Notes: a model not told the origin generated them from the letters alone. DNA of 64,000 nt from Woeseiaceae bacterium (GCA_028277185.1 JANQGQ010000016.1:1-64000), one strand, 5' to 3'; counted from the stretch's first letter, positions 1-9,061 are shown. Made by a program: numbers and translations.

Positions 1-255
1 CGGTGGCGGATGGGAGCCATACAGCCTCTTCCCTTCCCCGGCGCTTTGAATCATCCCGATTCGCAGCAACTAAGAACATACAAGGGAGCCATCCCGCTAG
101 AGACCACCCGGACGGCAAGGCCGCAAACGCCACGACAATGCCCTCGTCGACCCTGCGACACAGCCCCAAGACACCAGGTCCCGAGACCTAAAGCGCTGCG
201 TACCAAAAGCCCGGTTGTCCGCTAGAATCCGATCCCCATTGACGAAGAGTCCAGG
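1..255. other. Non-coding left edge upstream of the aminotransferase gene
   Basis: No open frame here looks like a real gene; the short ones lack a recognisable family and a ribosome-binding site. The stretch presumably holds the promoter of the aminotransferase gene starting near 256, but I see no convincing -35/-10 pair or repeat. Confidence 0.4.
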
Positions 256-1455
256 GTGCCTTCGATGCGTTGGCCAGCAAAGCGAATCTCGGAGACCTCC
301 GCGAAGAGCTTCGGCATGTATGAAGAGGCACTTCCGCTCGCGAAACGCGGCGTCGACCTGATCCATCTGGAAGTAGGCAGGCCGAGTTTCGACACGCCCG
401 CCCATATCAAGGAAGCGGCCAAAGAGGCACTCGACCGGGGAATCGTTCACTACGGCGAATTCGCCGGGACGCTATCGTTCCGCGAAGCGCTGGCGGCAAA
501 GCTTTCCGCCCGGAACGGCATCGACGTCGGCGCTGGCGGGATCCTCGTAACCAACGGTCTGACTCATGCCGCCTACGTGAGCTGCATGGCTGCCCTCGAC
601 CCGGGCGACGAGGTCATACTGCTCGAGCCGTACTACCCGCAGCACATCAACAAGATCGAGCTGGCCGGCGGCCGCGTGGTGACCGTCGCGCTGAACGCCG
701 CTGACGGCTTCAGCATCGATCGCGAAGCAATCGAGAGCGCGATCACGCCGCAGACCAGAATGATCGCGCTGGTGAATCCCGTGAATCCGACCGGCCGGGT
801 GTATCGCCGCGAGGAGCTCATGATCCTTGCCGATCTGGCCATTGAGCACGACCTGATCGTCATGTCCGACGAGGTCTACGAGATGATCGTGTTCGACGAC
901 AACCGCCACGTCAGCATCGCCAGCCTGCCGGGTATGCAGGAGAGGACCATCACCCAGTTCGCGTTCACCAAAGCCTATGCGATGGACGGCTGGCGTCTCG
1001 GCTACCTCGCGGCTCCCGAGTTCATGCTCCCGGCGCTGACGAAAATCAGCGTCAACGACGTGGCCCACGTCAACGTGTTCGTCCAGGAAGCCGGGCGTGT
1101 CGCAACGTCGTCGTCACAGGACTGCGTGTACGACATGGTCGCCGAAGACTGCCGCCGGCGCGATCTGGTTTGCGAGCGCATGAACGCAATGCCAGGCATC
1201 ACCTGTGCGATTCCCGAGGGGACGATCTATGCATTCCCTGACGTCTCGGCTCACGGCGATTCGCGCCGGATCGCCCGGGATCTGCTCGACGCAACCGGCG
1301 TCGTCACCGAAGCGGGCGCGTTTTACGGCACGGCCGGCGAAGGCCACCTGAGAATCTGCTTCGGCGCCGAGCCGTACGAACGCGTGGCCGAGGCCATGGA
1401 TCGACTCGAGCGGTTTTTCGTGGAACGCAAACCGCACGCCGTCGGCGGGCTGTAA
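256..1455 (+). CDS. Class I/II PLP-dependent aminotransferase
   Basis: This 399-residue cytoplasmic protein is a fold-type I PLP aminotransferase of the aspartate/aromatic group, which moves an amino group between an amino acid and a 2-oxo acid. The cofactor fingerprint is complete: NPVNPTG at about 174-180, SDEVYE at 204-209, the Schiff-base lysine K239 in AFTKAYAMDGWRLGY, and an arginine in LRICFGAE near the C-terminus that should bind the substrate carboxylate. The open frame starts with GTG at 256; an in-frame ATG at 265 is an equally good start, and neither has a strong ribosome-binding site. It converges with the amidohydrolase gene ending at 1475. Substrate specificity cannot be read from the sequence; the peptidase-rich neighbours suggest amino-acid catabolism. 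Confidence 0.9.
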   Translation: MPSMRWPAKRISETSAKSFGMYEEALPLAKRGVDLIHLEVGRPSFDTPAHIKEAAKEALDRGIVHYGEFAGTLSFREALAAKLSARNGIDVGAGGILVTNGLTHAAYVSCMAALDPGDEVILLEPYYPQHINKIELAGGRVVTVALNAADGFSIDREAIESAITPQTRMIALVNPVNPTGRVYRREELMILADLAIEHDLIVMSDEVYEMIVFDDNRHVSIASLPGMQERTITQFAFTKAYAMDGWRLGYLAAPEFMLPALTKISVNDVAHVNVFVQEAGRVATSSSQDCVYDMVAEDCRRRDLVCERMNAMPGITCAIPEGTIYAFPDVSAHGDSRRIARDLLDATGVVTEAGAFYGTAGEGHLRICFGAEPYERVAEAMDRLERFFVERKPHAVGGL

Positions 1456-1474
1456 GCAGCCGACACGAGCCTCC

Positions 1475-2800
1475 TCACCTGTCGTGCCGGAACACGATTC
1501 CGTCACGCATCACGAAGCGCGGCTCGAGAACGCTGCTGATGTCTTCCAGCGGACTCCCCTGCATTGCCACTATGTCGGCGGCTTTGCCCTTCTCCAGGGT
1601 CCCCGTCGTCGCGTCGATGCCGCCGGCGATCGCAGCGTCGCGGGTACCGGCGACGAGCGCCTGCATTTCGGTCATTCCCGCGTTCACATACTCGATGAAC
1701 TCGTTGGCGTTCTCGCCGTGCGGCGAGACTCCGGAATCCGTGCCGAGGGCGATGTTCACGTTCATGCGTATCGCGAGGGCGGTCATCTCTTTCGGCTGCC
1801 GGCCGAGAGCAAGCAGCTTCGCCATGATCGGGGCCGGCAGATCCTTGAAGGGACCTTGCCTCATCTTTTCCGGCGTATCGCCGACGGCCGTAATCGGATA
1901 CACCGTCGGTATCAGCCAGGCGCCGGTTTTCCGAAACAGCCGCATCGTGTCTTCGTCCGCCCACATGGCATGCTCAATCGAATCGAAGCCGGCATTCAGT
2001 GCCGCCTCGACTCCCACGGCAGCGTGCGCGTGCGCCGTGACTTTCCGACCCAGCGCATGGGCGGTTTCAACGATCGCGCTCAGTTCGTCCGGCGTCATCT
2101 GCAGTCCCGTGCCGGCGGCCGTCTCGCTGAGCACGCCGCCGGTCACGGTCACTTTGATGACGTCGGCGCCACGCTTGACCAGCCGCCGCACGGCGGCGCG
2201 GCAATCGTCCGCGCCGTCACAGGTGGCATAGGAAGGCAGCGCGTCCAGCACCTCCTGGCGAAAGCCGTGGAAATCGCCATGCCCTCCCGTCGCGGCAACC
2301 GCCGTGCCCGACACGAGGATCTTCGGCCCCGGAACTTTGTTTTGCCGGATCGAGTCGCGCAGCGCGAAGATGGCGTTTCCGCGCGACCCGAGATCGCGGA
2401 CCGTCGTAAAACCCGCCATGAGCGTCTTTCGCGCATGCCATGCGGCGGTCAGCGCAACGTGGGCGTCGCTGTCGGTAACAGCGGTGAGCTTACTCCCCGA
2501 GCCCGTCTCACCCGAGAGGTGGACATGCAGGTCGATGAAACCCGGCATCACAAACTGATCCGAAAGGTCGATCACTCGATGCTGGCCGTCGGCGTACTCT
2601 GCTTCCATGGCCAGCGGCACGATATCGACGACGATGCCGTCCTCGATGACGATGAGACGGTCGCTCTCGGGCGCATTACCTGGCACCGCCAGCAGCGTAC
2701 CGGCCCGGATCAGCGTGCGCTCGGGCGAGTCTGCAAGCGCAGCCGGCGCGCTGCTCATGCCGATCGCCGCAATGGACGAGATCAGTACTTGCCTCAACAT
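1475..2800 (-). CDS. Secreted metal-dependent amidohydrolase (Xaa-Pro dipeptidase / imidazolonepropionase-like)
   Basis: A 441-residue amidohydrolase-superfamily enzyme with an N-terminal signal peptide (residues 1-23, ending AALA-DS), so probably periplasmic. All metal-site residues are present: HVH in DLHVHLSG, the lysine likely to be carboxylated in VIKVTVTGG, histidines in VTAHAHA and SIEHAMW, and the aspartate in GTDSG. Characterised members of this subgroup hydrolyse L-Xaa-L-Pro or Xaa-Arg/Lys dipeptides, so a dipeptidase role is likely but not proven. A strong AGGAGG-type ribosome-binding site precedes the ATG at 2800. It lies 26 bp downstream of a second amidohydrolase gene and is probably co-transcribed with it. 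It serves as the intact reference for the degenerate tandem paralogue at 13100-15742. Confidence 0.9.
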   Translation of the reverse strand: MLRQVLISSIAAIGMSSAPAALADSPERTLIRAGTLLAVPGNAPESDRLIVIEDGIVVDIVPLAMEAEYADGQHRVIDLSDQFVMPGFIDLHVHLSGETGSGSKLTAVTDSDAHVALTAAWHARKTLMAGFTTVRDLGSRGNAIFALRDSIRQNKVPGPKILVSGTAVAATGGHGDFHGFRQEVLDALPSYATCDGADDCRAAVRRLVKRGADVIKVTVTGGVLSETAAGTGLQMTPDELSAIVETAHALGRKVTAHAHAAVGVEAALNAGFDSIEHAMWADEDTMRLFRKTGAWLIPTVYPITAVGDTPEKMRQGPFKDLPAPIMAKLLALGRQPKEMTALAIRMNVNIALGTDSGVSPHGENANEFIEYVNAGMTEMQALVAGTRDAAIAGGIDATTGTLEKGKAADIVAMQGSPLEDISSVLEPRFVMRDGIVFRHDR

Positions 2801-2826
2801 ACTCCGGCCTCCTGTGAAATCATGCG

Positions 2827-4182
2827 CTAGCGATTGACCGGCAGCGCCAGCTCGGACCGATCGACGATCGAGCCGTTCTTGATCACGGTATCGACCGCCT
2901 GCGTGTTTCGGATGTCGGCGAGCGGGTCGGCGCTCAGCAGGACCAGATCCGCCAGCTTGCCCGGCTCGACGCTGCCGAGTTCGTCCTCGCGACCCAGAAA
3001 CACCGCGGCATTCAGGGTCGCAATGCGGATCGCGTCGAGCGGCGCAATGCCCGCCCCGACGATCAGTTCGAGCTCACGGTGCACGGCCGGTCCTATCGTC
3101 TGGTCGGTACCGAGAACGACGACGCCACCGGCTGCATGCACCTGACGCACGTTATCCTGGGCGATGGGCGTCATGAGCTTCATCCACCAGGTCCAGCTAC
3201 GTTCGGCATACTCTTCCCGCACTTCCGTCTGCAGGCGCCGGATCTCGCCGGCCGGCAGCACGGCGCGATACAGGGGCAGATCGAGATACTCCGGATTCTC
3301 CGCCAGGCGCGCGTAGCTCTCGCCGATCGTGAGCGTACTCACCATCGGAATCCGCTTCGCCGCCATCAGCTTCGAGAAGGATTCGCTGACAGGGCCCTGG
3401 ATGATCGGGTGAGCAAGCGTGTCGACGCCCGCGAAGATCGCCTCGCGTGCACGCGTTTCGCTCGACGTGTGGATTGTGGTGCGAATGCCGTGGTCGTTGT
3501 AGTACTCGACGACGTGCTGAATCAGCTCCGTCGTCAGGCGCGGAATCATCGGCCGCGCACCCCAGCCGCGCTCCTCGTAGGTCAGTTTCAGGACGTCGGG
3601 CTGGCGCGCGATGTGCTCATCCAGCGCCGCTTTCGCCTCGGGCCAGCTTTCGATCAGCGTGGCGCCTTCCGAACCGCCGTGGCTGCCCGGATACGTCACG
3701 ATACCGCCGGTGGCGAAGATTCGCGGCGCCGTCAGCGAACCGGCACGCTCCTCCTCGCGCAAGCCCAGTATGAAGTCGGGATCGTTGCCGGCATCGTAGA
3801 CACTCGTCACTCCCGAATACAGGTAACTGTGCAGCGACGCCACTGCGAGATCGCGATCCGGGCGGGTACTTTTGAGGCCGGTGCTCGTGATTTGCCGCGC
3901 GCCCTGGAGGTGAATGTGCATGTCCATCAATCCGGGCAGCAGAAACTTGCCCGTACCGTCGATGCGCGGAAGCTCATCGTCCGCCGGCAAGGCCTGACGG
4001 CTGACTTCGGCGATACGCTCACCTCGAATGAGAACGCTGGCGTTTTCTATCGGAGGACGGCCCGTCCCGTCTATCAGCGTAACGTTCTCGATGAGCAGTT
4101 CCTCGGCAGACGGGCTACCGCCGACCAGCATGCCCAGACATGCCGCCAGCACGAGTTTTGCAGTCCACACGCCGTTGCTCAT
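2827..4182 (-). CDS. Secreted metal-dependent amidohydrolase
   Basis: A 451-residue amidohydrolase with a Sec signal peptide (about 1-26, ending PSAEE). The metal ligands are intact: HIH in DMHIHLQG, lysine in VLKLTYEERG, histidines in TTIHTSS and TLAHPII, and aspartate in GTDQT. It diverges from the neighbouring paralogue, for example in the extended WTWWMKL segment before the last ligand, so it probably has a different substrate. A run of G residues ending in GGGGGGCT lies just before the ATG at 4182 and serves as ribosome-binding site. It is the first gene of a two-gene minus-strand unit with 1475-2800 and diverges from the TonB receptor at 4596 across 413 bp. Confidence 0.88.
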   Translation of the reverse strand: MSNGVWTAKLVLAACLGMLVGGSPSAEELLIENVTLIDGTGRPPIENASVLIRGERIAEVSRQALPADDELPRIDGTGKFLLPGLMDMHIHLQGARQITSTGLKSTRPDRDLAVASLHSYLYSGVTSVYDAGNDPDFILGLREEERAGSLTAPRIFATGGIVTYPGSHGGSEGATLIESWPEAKAALDEHIARQPDVLKLTYEERGWGARPMIPRLTTELIQHVVEYYNDHGIRTTIHTSSETRAREAIFAGVDTLAHPIIQGPVSESFSKLMAAKRIPMVSTLTIGESYARLAENPEYLDLPLYRAVLPAGEIRRLQTEVREEYAERSWTWWMKLMTPIAQDNVRQVHAAGGVVVLGTDQTIGPAVHRELELIVGAGIAPLDAIRIATLNAAVFLGREDELGSVEPGKLADLVLLSADPLADIRNTQAVDTVIKNGSIVDRSELALPVNR

Positions 4183-4256
4183 AGCCCCCCCTCTGTCGCT
4201 CTTTGCGCAAGCCAGTCGCGACGACCAAGCCTACCCTGCCTTTTGCGAACACGGCG

Positions 4257-4301
4257 TAAAAAATAGGGCGAGAGCCCTGGAGCCCAATTTGCAAACTCCA
4301 G
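4257..4301 (-). promoter_or_regulatory. Candidate attenuator: overlapping hairpins in the leader of the amidohydrolase operon
   Basis: Read on the minus strand, AGGGC-TCTC-GCCCT (4278-4265) is followed by ATTTTTTA (4264-4257), which resembles an intrinsic terminator. It lies about 75 bp upstream of the amidohydrolase start at 4182. A second hairpin, CTGGAG (4277-4282) with CTCCAG (4296-4301), shares 4277-4278 with the first, so both cannot form fully at once. The first stem is only 5 bp, so the call is tentative. Confidence 0.3.
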
Positions 4302-4336
4302 CCATGCAGGCCGCCAGGATGCATGACGCCACTCGA

Positions 4337-4354
4337 TTCGTTGCACGCAACGAA
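4337..4354. promoter_or_regulatory. Inverted repeat TTCGTTGC-AC-GCAACGAA
   Basis: Two perfect 8-bp arms are separated by 2 bp in the middle of the divergent region. This could be an operator for a dimeric regulator. The arms carry TTGC/GCAA like the four N7 sites elsewhere in the window, but the spacing differs, so the same protein need not bind it. Confidence 0.4.
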
Positions 4355-4578
4355 AGCCGCTGTTGCGACGGCCGTCCTCGCGAGAAGCATCGACTGCGTT
4401 CGGCCGCGAATCCTGCGGCTTCGCACGCTCTATGCACTAAGTTGTAGCGGCGACAAATAGAGCCGGAACCCTAAAAATGGTCCGCGCGGCTGAAGAACTG
4501 GCTGTTGCTTATCGCCTATAGTCGAACGCGCAGGCGAATCCGGATGTATCCGGACGCGCGCGAATCTTGATTGCGTTA

Positions 4579-4595
4579 ATGCAAGGGGGAGCAAC
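4579..4595 (+). promoter_or_regulatory. Conserved TonB-receptor leader with strong ribosome-binding site
   Basis: ATGCAAGGGGGAG (4579-4591) ends four bases before the start codon. The same 13-mer stands at the same distance from the TonB receptor start at 59308 (minus strand, 59325-59313). The receptor starting at 22272 has the related GGGGAGCAAC. The purine core is an extended Shine-Dalgarno sequence; conservation of the ATGCAA part goes beyond that need. Confidence 0.5.
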
Positions 4596-6926
4596 ATGCA
4601 TACGCAACACTATCTGCCGCTGCTGGCGGTAGCGGGTCTTTTGGTTTCGGCTTACTCGCCGGCTCTGGCCCAGCAAAATACGGCATCGGCAATTGAAGAA
4701 ATCGTCGTCACGGCCCGCAAGCGCGGTGACGAGTCGGTGCAACAGATCCCGATAAGTATCACGGCGCTCGGCGAAACACAGCTAACGCAGCTGAACGTTG
4801 CCGACTTCGAAGACTTCGCTTATCAGATACCCGGGCTGACGTTCAACGATCAAAGCCCCGGCGAGCGCCGCTACATCATCCGCGGCATCCAGTCGGCCGG
4901 ACAGCAGCAGGTAGCCGTCTACTACGACGAAATCGCCCTGCCCGGCGTCCAGAGCTCGACGTCGGACAGCGGCTCGCAAACGCCCGACCTCAAGCTGTTC
5001 GACATCGAGCGCGTCGAGGTGCTGCGCGGTCCGCAGGGAACGACCTTCGGTGCGAACTCGCAGAGCGGCACGGTGCGCATCATCACGAAGAAGCCGAATC
5101 TGTCCGAGTTCGAAGGCTCCGCAAGCGCCGAATTCGGCCGTTCGACTGGAGCGTCGAGCAACAACTACGAGGTAGCCGGCATACTCAACATGCCGATCAT
5201 AGAGGACGAGTTCGGCGTGCGGCTGGTCGCCTACAGCGGTGAAGACGCCGGCTATATCGACAATCGCCGCCTCAGTCTCGAAGACATCAATTCGGTGGAA
5301 ACGACCGGCCTGCGCGCCGCGCTGCGCTGGCAACCCTCCGATGCGCTGTCGATCGACGGGATGTTCTGGTATCAGACGCGCGACCTGGCCGGCGACAACC
5401 GCTTCCATCCCTTCGACACCTACGACCAGTTTCCGGGTTCCGACCAGGGCGATCTCGACAACGTCGCGGCGACGACGCTGTTCGAAACGGGCCGTAACAT
5501 CGTCGGCGACTACACGCAGACGCCGAAACCCGACGACCAGACGCTGTTGAGCCTGACGGCGAACGCCGCGCTGCCATTCGGCGACCTGACCGTCACGGCG
5601 TCTACCTATGAGCGGGACTTCGGCTTCAAGTTCGATTCGACCTGGATCATCCTGTTCCTCGGCGCGGAGGGAGTCCGCGACGACCTGTTCCCGGCGCTAA
5701 CGGACCAGCAGCAGAGTCTGGAGCAGCGGCAGTTCGAGATCCGGCTCTCGTCGAATACGGACTCGGCGCTGCAGTGGGTCGTAGGCGCTTTCTACCGCGA
5801 CCGCGAGTCCGAGTTTCAGAGCTTCGTGCCGGTGACGAACGAGGACGGTCTGATATTCGATCCGGGCACGCCGTTTACCGGCAACTCCACGGAAGTTGGC
5901 GCGGGCATACCGGGCTGCCTGCCGTGCGTGTTCGCGCGCTTCGCCGACAAGCAAATCGAGGAGAACGCGCTGTTCGGCGAGCTGTCGTACACGTTCGCGG
6001 ACAACTGGGAGGCGACTGTCGGTCTGCGGCGCTTCGGCGTCGATCAGGACGAGATCGGCGGGACGATCTTTCAGTTCGCGCTGTTCGGCGGCGGCATTTC
6101 GCCGCCCAACTCGGTATCCGTGGACGAGGATCAGACCATCACCAAATTCGGTCTCAGCTACAGGCCGTCCGACGACATGACGGTCTACGCGCTGCGTTCC
6201 GAAGGTTTCCGGCTCGGCGGCACCAACAACCAGGGCATCGTCGCAGTTCCGGAACTGTTCGAGTCCGACGAACTGATCAACTACGAGCTGGGCGCCAAGA
6301 CCACGTGGCTCGACGGGCGACTGGTCGTCAACGCAGCGATCTATCAGCTCGATTGGGACAATCTTCAGGTCGCAGGGCAGGATCCGACCGGAGCGTTCGG
6401 CTTCATCGGCAATGCCGGCTCGGCCGAGGTCACCGGCAGCGAGATAGAAGTGTTTGCGAGAGTCTTCGACAACTGGGACTTCACGGCCGGCGTGGCCTGG
6501 CTGCCGACGCGCGAGCTGACGGCCGATCAGGTATCCGACGAAGTAATCGCACCCGGGCTGGACGGCGATCTCATCCCACGGATACCCGAGGTCACGGCCA
6601 ATTTCACCGCGCAGTACAGCTATCAGCTTACCGGCGCGATGGACGCCTGGACGGGCTTCGTCAGGGCAGAAGGCTCCCACAAGGGGCATTCCCGAACGGA
6701 GCTCAGGCCCGACTCGCCGAACAACCGCTTTCAGGACGGGTACGAGATCTTCAGTTTCCGCGCGGGCTTCCAGAACGCGGACAAGGACCTCGACATCGTG
6801 CTGTTCGTCGAGAACGCATTCGACGAAGACGGCGACGTATATATAGGTGTGGGCAACGGCGAGCCGACCTTCAAATACACGAACCGACCGCGTACTGTCG
6901 GCATGGAGATTCGCAAGGGATTCTAG
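4596..6926 (+). CDS. TonB-dependent outer-membrane receptor
   Basis: A 776-residue TonB-dependent transporter. A signal peptide (1-25, cleavage after PALA) is followed by a TonB box-like EEIVVTARK at about 35-43. The plug domain carries the hallmark VEVLRGPQGTTFG near 139, and the 22-strand-type barrel ends in a C-terminal phenylalanine (EIRKGF). It should import a substrate across the outer membrane using TonB-ExbBD energy; those genes are not in the window. It resembles the receptor at 9147, with similar plug wording and similar length. The downstream CDGSH-cupin gene begins 10 bp after its stop, so the two are probably co-transcribed. The substrate is unknown; neighbours suggest peptides or amino-acid derivatives. 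Confidence 0.93.
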   Translation: MHTQHYLPLLAVAGLLVSAYSPALAQQNTASAIEEIVVTARKRGDESVQQIPISITALGETQLTQLNVADFEDFAYQIPGLTFNDQSPGERRYIIRGIQSAGQQQVAVYYDEIALPGVQSSTSDSGSQTPDLKLFDIERVEVLRGPQGTTFGANSQSGTVRIITKKPNLSEFEGSASAEFGRSTGASSNNYEVAGILNMPIIEDEFGVRLVAYSGEDAGYIDNRRLSLEDINSVETTGLRAALRWQPSDALSIDGMFWYQTRDLAGDNRFHPFDTYDQFPGSDQGDLDNVAATTLFETGRNIVGDYTQTPKPDDQTLLSLTANAALPFGDLTVTASTYERDFGFKFDSTWIILFLGAEGVRDDLFPALTDQQQSLEQRQFEIRLSSNTDSALQWVVGAFYRDRESEFQSFVPVTNEDGLIFDPGTPFTGNSTEVGAGIPGCLPCVFARFADKQIEENALFGELSYTFADNWEATVGLRRFGVDQDEIGGTIFQFALFGGGISPPNSVSVDEDQTITKFGLSYRPSDDMTVYALRSEGFRLGGTNNQGIVAVPELFESDELINYELGAKTTWLDGRLVVNAAIYQLDWDNLQVAGQDPTGAFGFIGNAGSAEVTGSEIEVFARVFDNWDFTAGVAWLPTRELTADQVSDEVIAPGLDGDLIPRIPEVTANFTAQYSYQLTGAMDAWTGFVRAEGSHKGHSRTELRPDSPNNRFQDGYEIFSFRAGFQNADKDLDIVLFVENAFDEDGDVYIGVGNGEPTFKYTNRPRTVGMEIRKGF

Positions 6927-6936
6927 GGCCGGCGAG

Positions 6937-8028
6937 ATGAGCAACGACGATGCGGTATCAGGCGACGGGCCGTCCATCCCGCGATACAAGCCTTACTACT
7001 ACAAGCTCGTAGCGGGGAAAACCTATTTCTGGTGCACCTGCGGCCGTAGCGGCAGTCAACCGTTCTGCGATGGCTCGCACAAGGGAACGGCGTTCGAGCC
7101 CGTCGCATACCGGGCGGAAGCCGAGGCCGAGGTCCTGTTTTGCGGTTGTAAGCACACCCGGAGCGCGCCATTCTGCGACGGTACGCACAACAATCTCAGC
7201 GACAGTTACGGCGAGGACGACCCGGACTCGCCCGCCAACCGCGATATCCCGGCGGCCCTGCACCGCATCGAAGGACGCCTGCATCTGAACGGCCGCTGCT
7301 TCGTCGCCCGCACCGCGATGCTGCCGGTCCGCACGGACAGCAACGTCCGCTGGTCGACGGTGATCAGCGGCGCGACGGGCGCCCGCTTTCAGTCCCAGTT
7401 CTACTTCGAAGTCGCCAGGGGCGAGTCACCCGCGATTCACTTCGGCGACGGCGACACCGTACTGCTCGTCGTCGCGGGACGCGGCACGCTCGAGATCGGC
7501 TCACGGTCGTTCGACCTGGCCGCGGATACCGGCTACTACGTGCGCCCGGGCGAGGACTTCTCCATAAACAACGCGGCGGACGAGCCGATCCGCTGCTACG
7601 TGTCCTTCTGCCCGAGCGTCGGCGAACCCGCCGAGGAACCGCACTTCGCCGAATCGCGCAATCCGTACTTCGACGACGTCTATCCGGCCCGCTCCGTCGC
7701 CGTCGGCGGAACAGAACGGCACAAGATGGCCGACAGAAGCTTTCAGCTACTCGTCGACAAAACGCTCGGCGCCGAGCAGGTGACGCAATTCATCGGGCAT
7801 ATCCCGTTGTCCAAGGCTCCGACACATCGCCATCTGTACGAAGAGGCGCTGATCATTCTGAGCGGCGAAGGCTGTATGTGGACCGAGGACCTGAAGGGCG
7901 AAGTCAGCGCCGGCGACGTCATCTTCCTGCCGGCGAAACAACCCCATTCGCTGCAGGCGACTCACCCGGACGGGATGGTCGTCGCCGGCGTAATCTACCC
8001 GGGCGTAAACCCGGACATCAATTTCTAA
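6937..8028 (+). CDS. CDGSH iron-sulfur domain / double cupin fusion protein
   Basis: A 363-residue protein without a signal peptide. The N-terminus holds two CDGSH-type 2Fe-2S motifs, each with a complete three-Cys, one-His set: C33, C35, C44, H48 (CTCGRSGSQPFCDGSH) and C69, C71, C80, H84 (CGCKHTRSAPFCDGTH). Two cupin-like beta-barrels follow, at about 140-220 and 255-360; the second carries THRHLYEEALIILSG and PHSLQ, a plausible metal-binding set. The open frame extends upstream into the receptor gene, but ATG at 6937 fits the end of that gene and is preferred. It ends 1 bp from the convergent lipoprotein gene. The function is not established. A redox- or ligand-sensing cytosolic protein, or a cupin enzyme with a built-in electron-transfer module, are both possible. 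Confidence 0.85.
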   Translation: MSNDDAVSGDGPSIPRYKPYYYKLVAGKTYFWCTCGRSGSQPFCDGSHKGTAFEPVAYRAEAEAEVLFCGCKHTRSAPFCDGTHNNLSDSYGEDDPDSPANRDIPAALHRIEGRLHLNGRCFVARTAMLPVRTDSNVRWSTVISGATGARFQSQFYFEVARGESPAIHFGDGDTVLLVVAGRGTLEIGSRSFDLAADTGYYVRPGEDFSINNAADEPIRCYVSFCPSVGEPAEEPHFAESRNPYFDDVYPARSVAVGGTERHKMADRSFQLLVDKTLGAEQVTQFIGHIPLSKAPTHRHLYEEALIILSGEGCMWTEDLKGEVSAGDVIFLPAKQPHSLQATHPDGMVVAGVIYPGVNPDINF

Positions 8029-8029
8029 G

Positions 8030-8851
8030 CTAGAGCGTCGGGAAGCGTCGACCGTCTCCGAGCTCCAGCACGCCGCCCTCGAAGCTGGCGCTCATCACGG
8101 TGTCCTTGAGATTGCGCGTTCCCGCAGCGTCGGTCTCCGCCCAGCGGATCACGTTCAGTGCCAGCGCATCGTCGGCTTCCTCGAAAGTGCCGTAGCCCGT
8201 GGTCGCACCGTTCGCGTCACCGGCGACGAGGATGAAGTGCCCGTCGACGAACGCCAGCGCACCATTTTCCAGCGCGTATAGCTGCCCCTCTCCCGGTCCG
8301 ACGTAGCGCAACTCCTGCACCGTTCCCGTGCCCATGCTGAAGACGAGCGTGAGCGCGTCGCCCTCGCGGCTGACCGTCACGTCGTGTTCGGTGCTCGCAC
8401 GGAACGACAGCGCCGGCTCCTCTCCCGGCGCGATGCCGATGGTCTGCTCGGCAACCAGATGGACCGAGCCGGTCTCGGGTTCGGGCGTAACGGGCCCCGC
8501 GTGTGCCATTGCACCGGCGCTATCGAACGGCTCGCTGTCGAACACGGCTTGCTGGAGAAAAACGCCGTCCTTGAACAGGAACACACCCGTGAGCGGCAGA
8601 TCGGTACCGTCCGACGTCGTCAGGCCCGTATACATCCACAAGCCGTCGATCTGCTCGGCAATCGACGGCGACTCGCTCATACCGGCCGTGGCGGTCGTGG
8701 CAGTGCTCGCCGAATCGTAGGCGCCGTCACCGGCCGGAGCTTCGGCGGCCGCGGCAGGTGGCGCGTCGGCCGGCTCGTCTGTGCCGCAGGCGGCCAACAC
8801 GAGCGCGGTACCGCACACAATGAGAACTCGAAGCTGATGGTAGGTTGACAT
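8030..8851 (-). CDS. Predicted lipoprotein of unknown function
   Basis: I do not recognise the family. The chosen start (ATG 8851, GAGG ribosome-binding site) gives 273 residues with a textbook lipoprotein signal: a hydrophobic stretch LIVCGTALVLAAC with a lipobox cysteine at about 21. A low-complexity Ala/Pro linker follows, then a beta-rich domain starting near GLWMYTGL that has alternating hydrophobic strands resembling a lipocalin-like barrel; this is only a visual impression. A longer in-frame start at 8944 would bury the signal peptide and is rejected. It diverges from the TonB receptor at 9147 and may share its regulation. Confidence 0.75.
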   Translation of the reverse strand: MSTYHQLRVLIVCGTALVLAACGTDEPADAPPAAAAEAPAGDGAYDSASTATTATAGMSESPSIAEQIDGLWMYTGLTTSDGTDLPLTGVFLFKDGVFLQQAVFDSEPFDSAGAMAHAGPVTPEPETGSVHLVAEQTIGIAPGEEPALSFRASTEHDVTVSREGDALTLVFSMGTGTVQELRYVGPGEGQLYALENGALAFVDGHFILVAGDANGATTGYGTFEEADDALALNVIRWAETDAAGTRNLKDTVMSASFEGGVLELGDGRRFPTL

Positions 8852-9039
8852 GGCTTGCCTCGTTCGGCCGGCCTTCGGCCGCGGATCGGGAATGGACGAC
8901 GACGGGCTCGTGCCAGCGAGGGCCGTCAGCGCAACGCAAATCATTGTGTTGCCGTTACCGTTGCGCTGTCACCACCGCGTTGGTGCACCGCTCGCAACGA
9001 GACGAGCGCGAAACGGCTTCGGCTATTGCCCGCTGCGAG

Positions 9040-9061
9040 GATTAGGGCCGTCGGCCTAATC
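9040..9061. promoter_or_regulatory. Inverted repeat GATTAGG-N8-CCTAATC
   Basis: Perfect 7-bp arms lie between the divergent lipoprotein (start 8851) and TonB receptor (start 9147). The inner bases can extend the stem with one bulge around a GTC loop. Its position about 90 bp before the receptor start fits an operator; no T-run follows, so a terminator is less likely. Confidence 0.4.

Larger units (their letters stand above)
4183..4595. other. 413-bp divergent intergenic region between amidohydrolase operon and TonB receptor
   Basis: No coding sequence is supported here. It holds a short GC hairpin next to a run of six A/T (4257-4278), an overlapping second hairpin (4277-4301), a near-perfect inverted repeat (4337-4354), a TCCGGA-N4-TCCGGA repeat (4539-4554), a possible -10 element TATAGT (4517-4522) and the conserved receptor leader (4579-4595). 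Most of these are described separately. Confidence 0.6.

Noticed and set aside
4571..4584. TTGC-N6-GCAA before the 4596 receptor as a fifth operator
   Set aside because: Spacing is 6 and not 7, so T-N11-A fails, and the right arm is part of the conserved leader.
6847..6936. Longer N-terminus for the CDGSH-cupin protein
   Set aside because: It would overlap the receptor's 3' end by 80 bp and adds residues without similarity; ATG 6937 lies just after the receptor stop.
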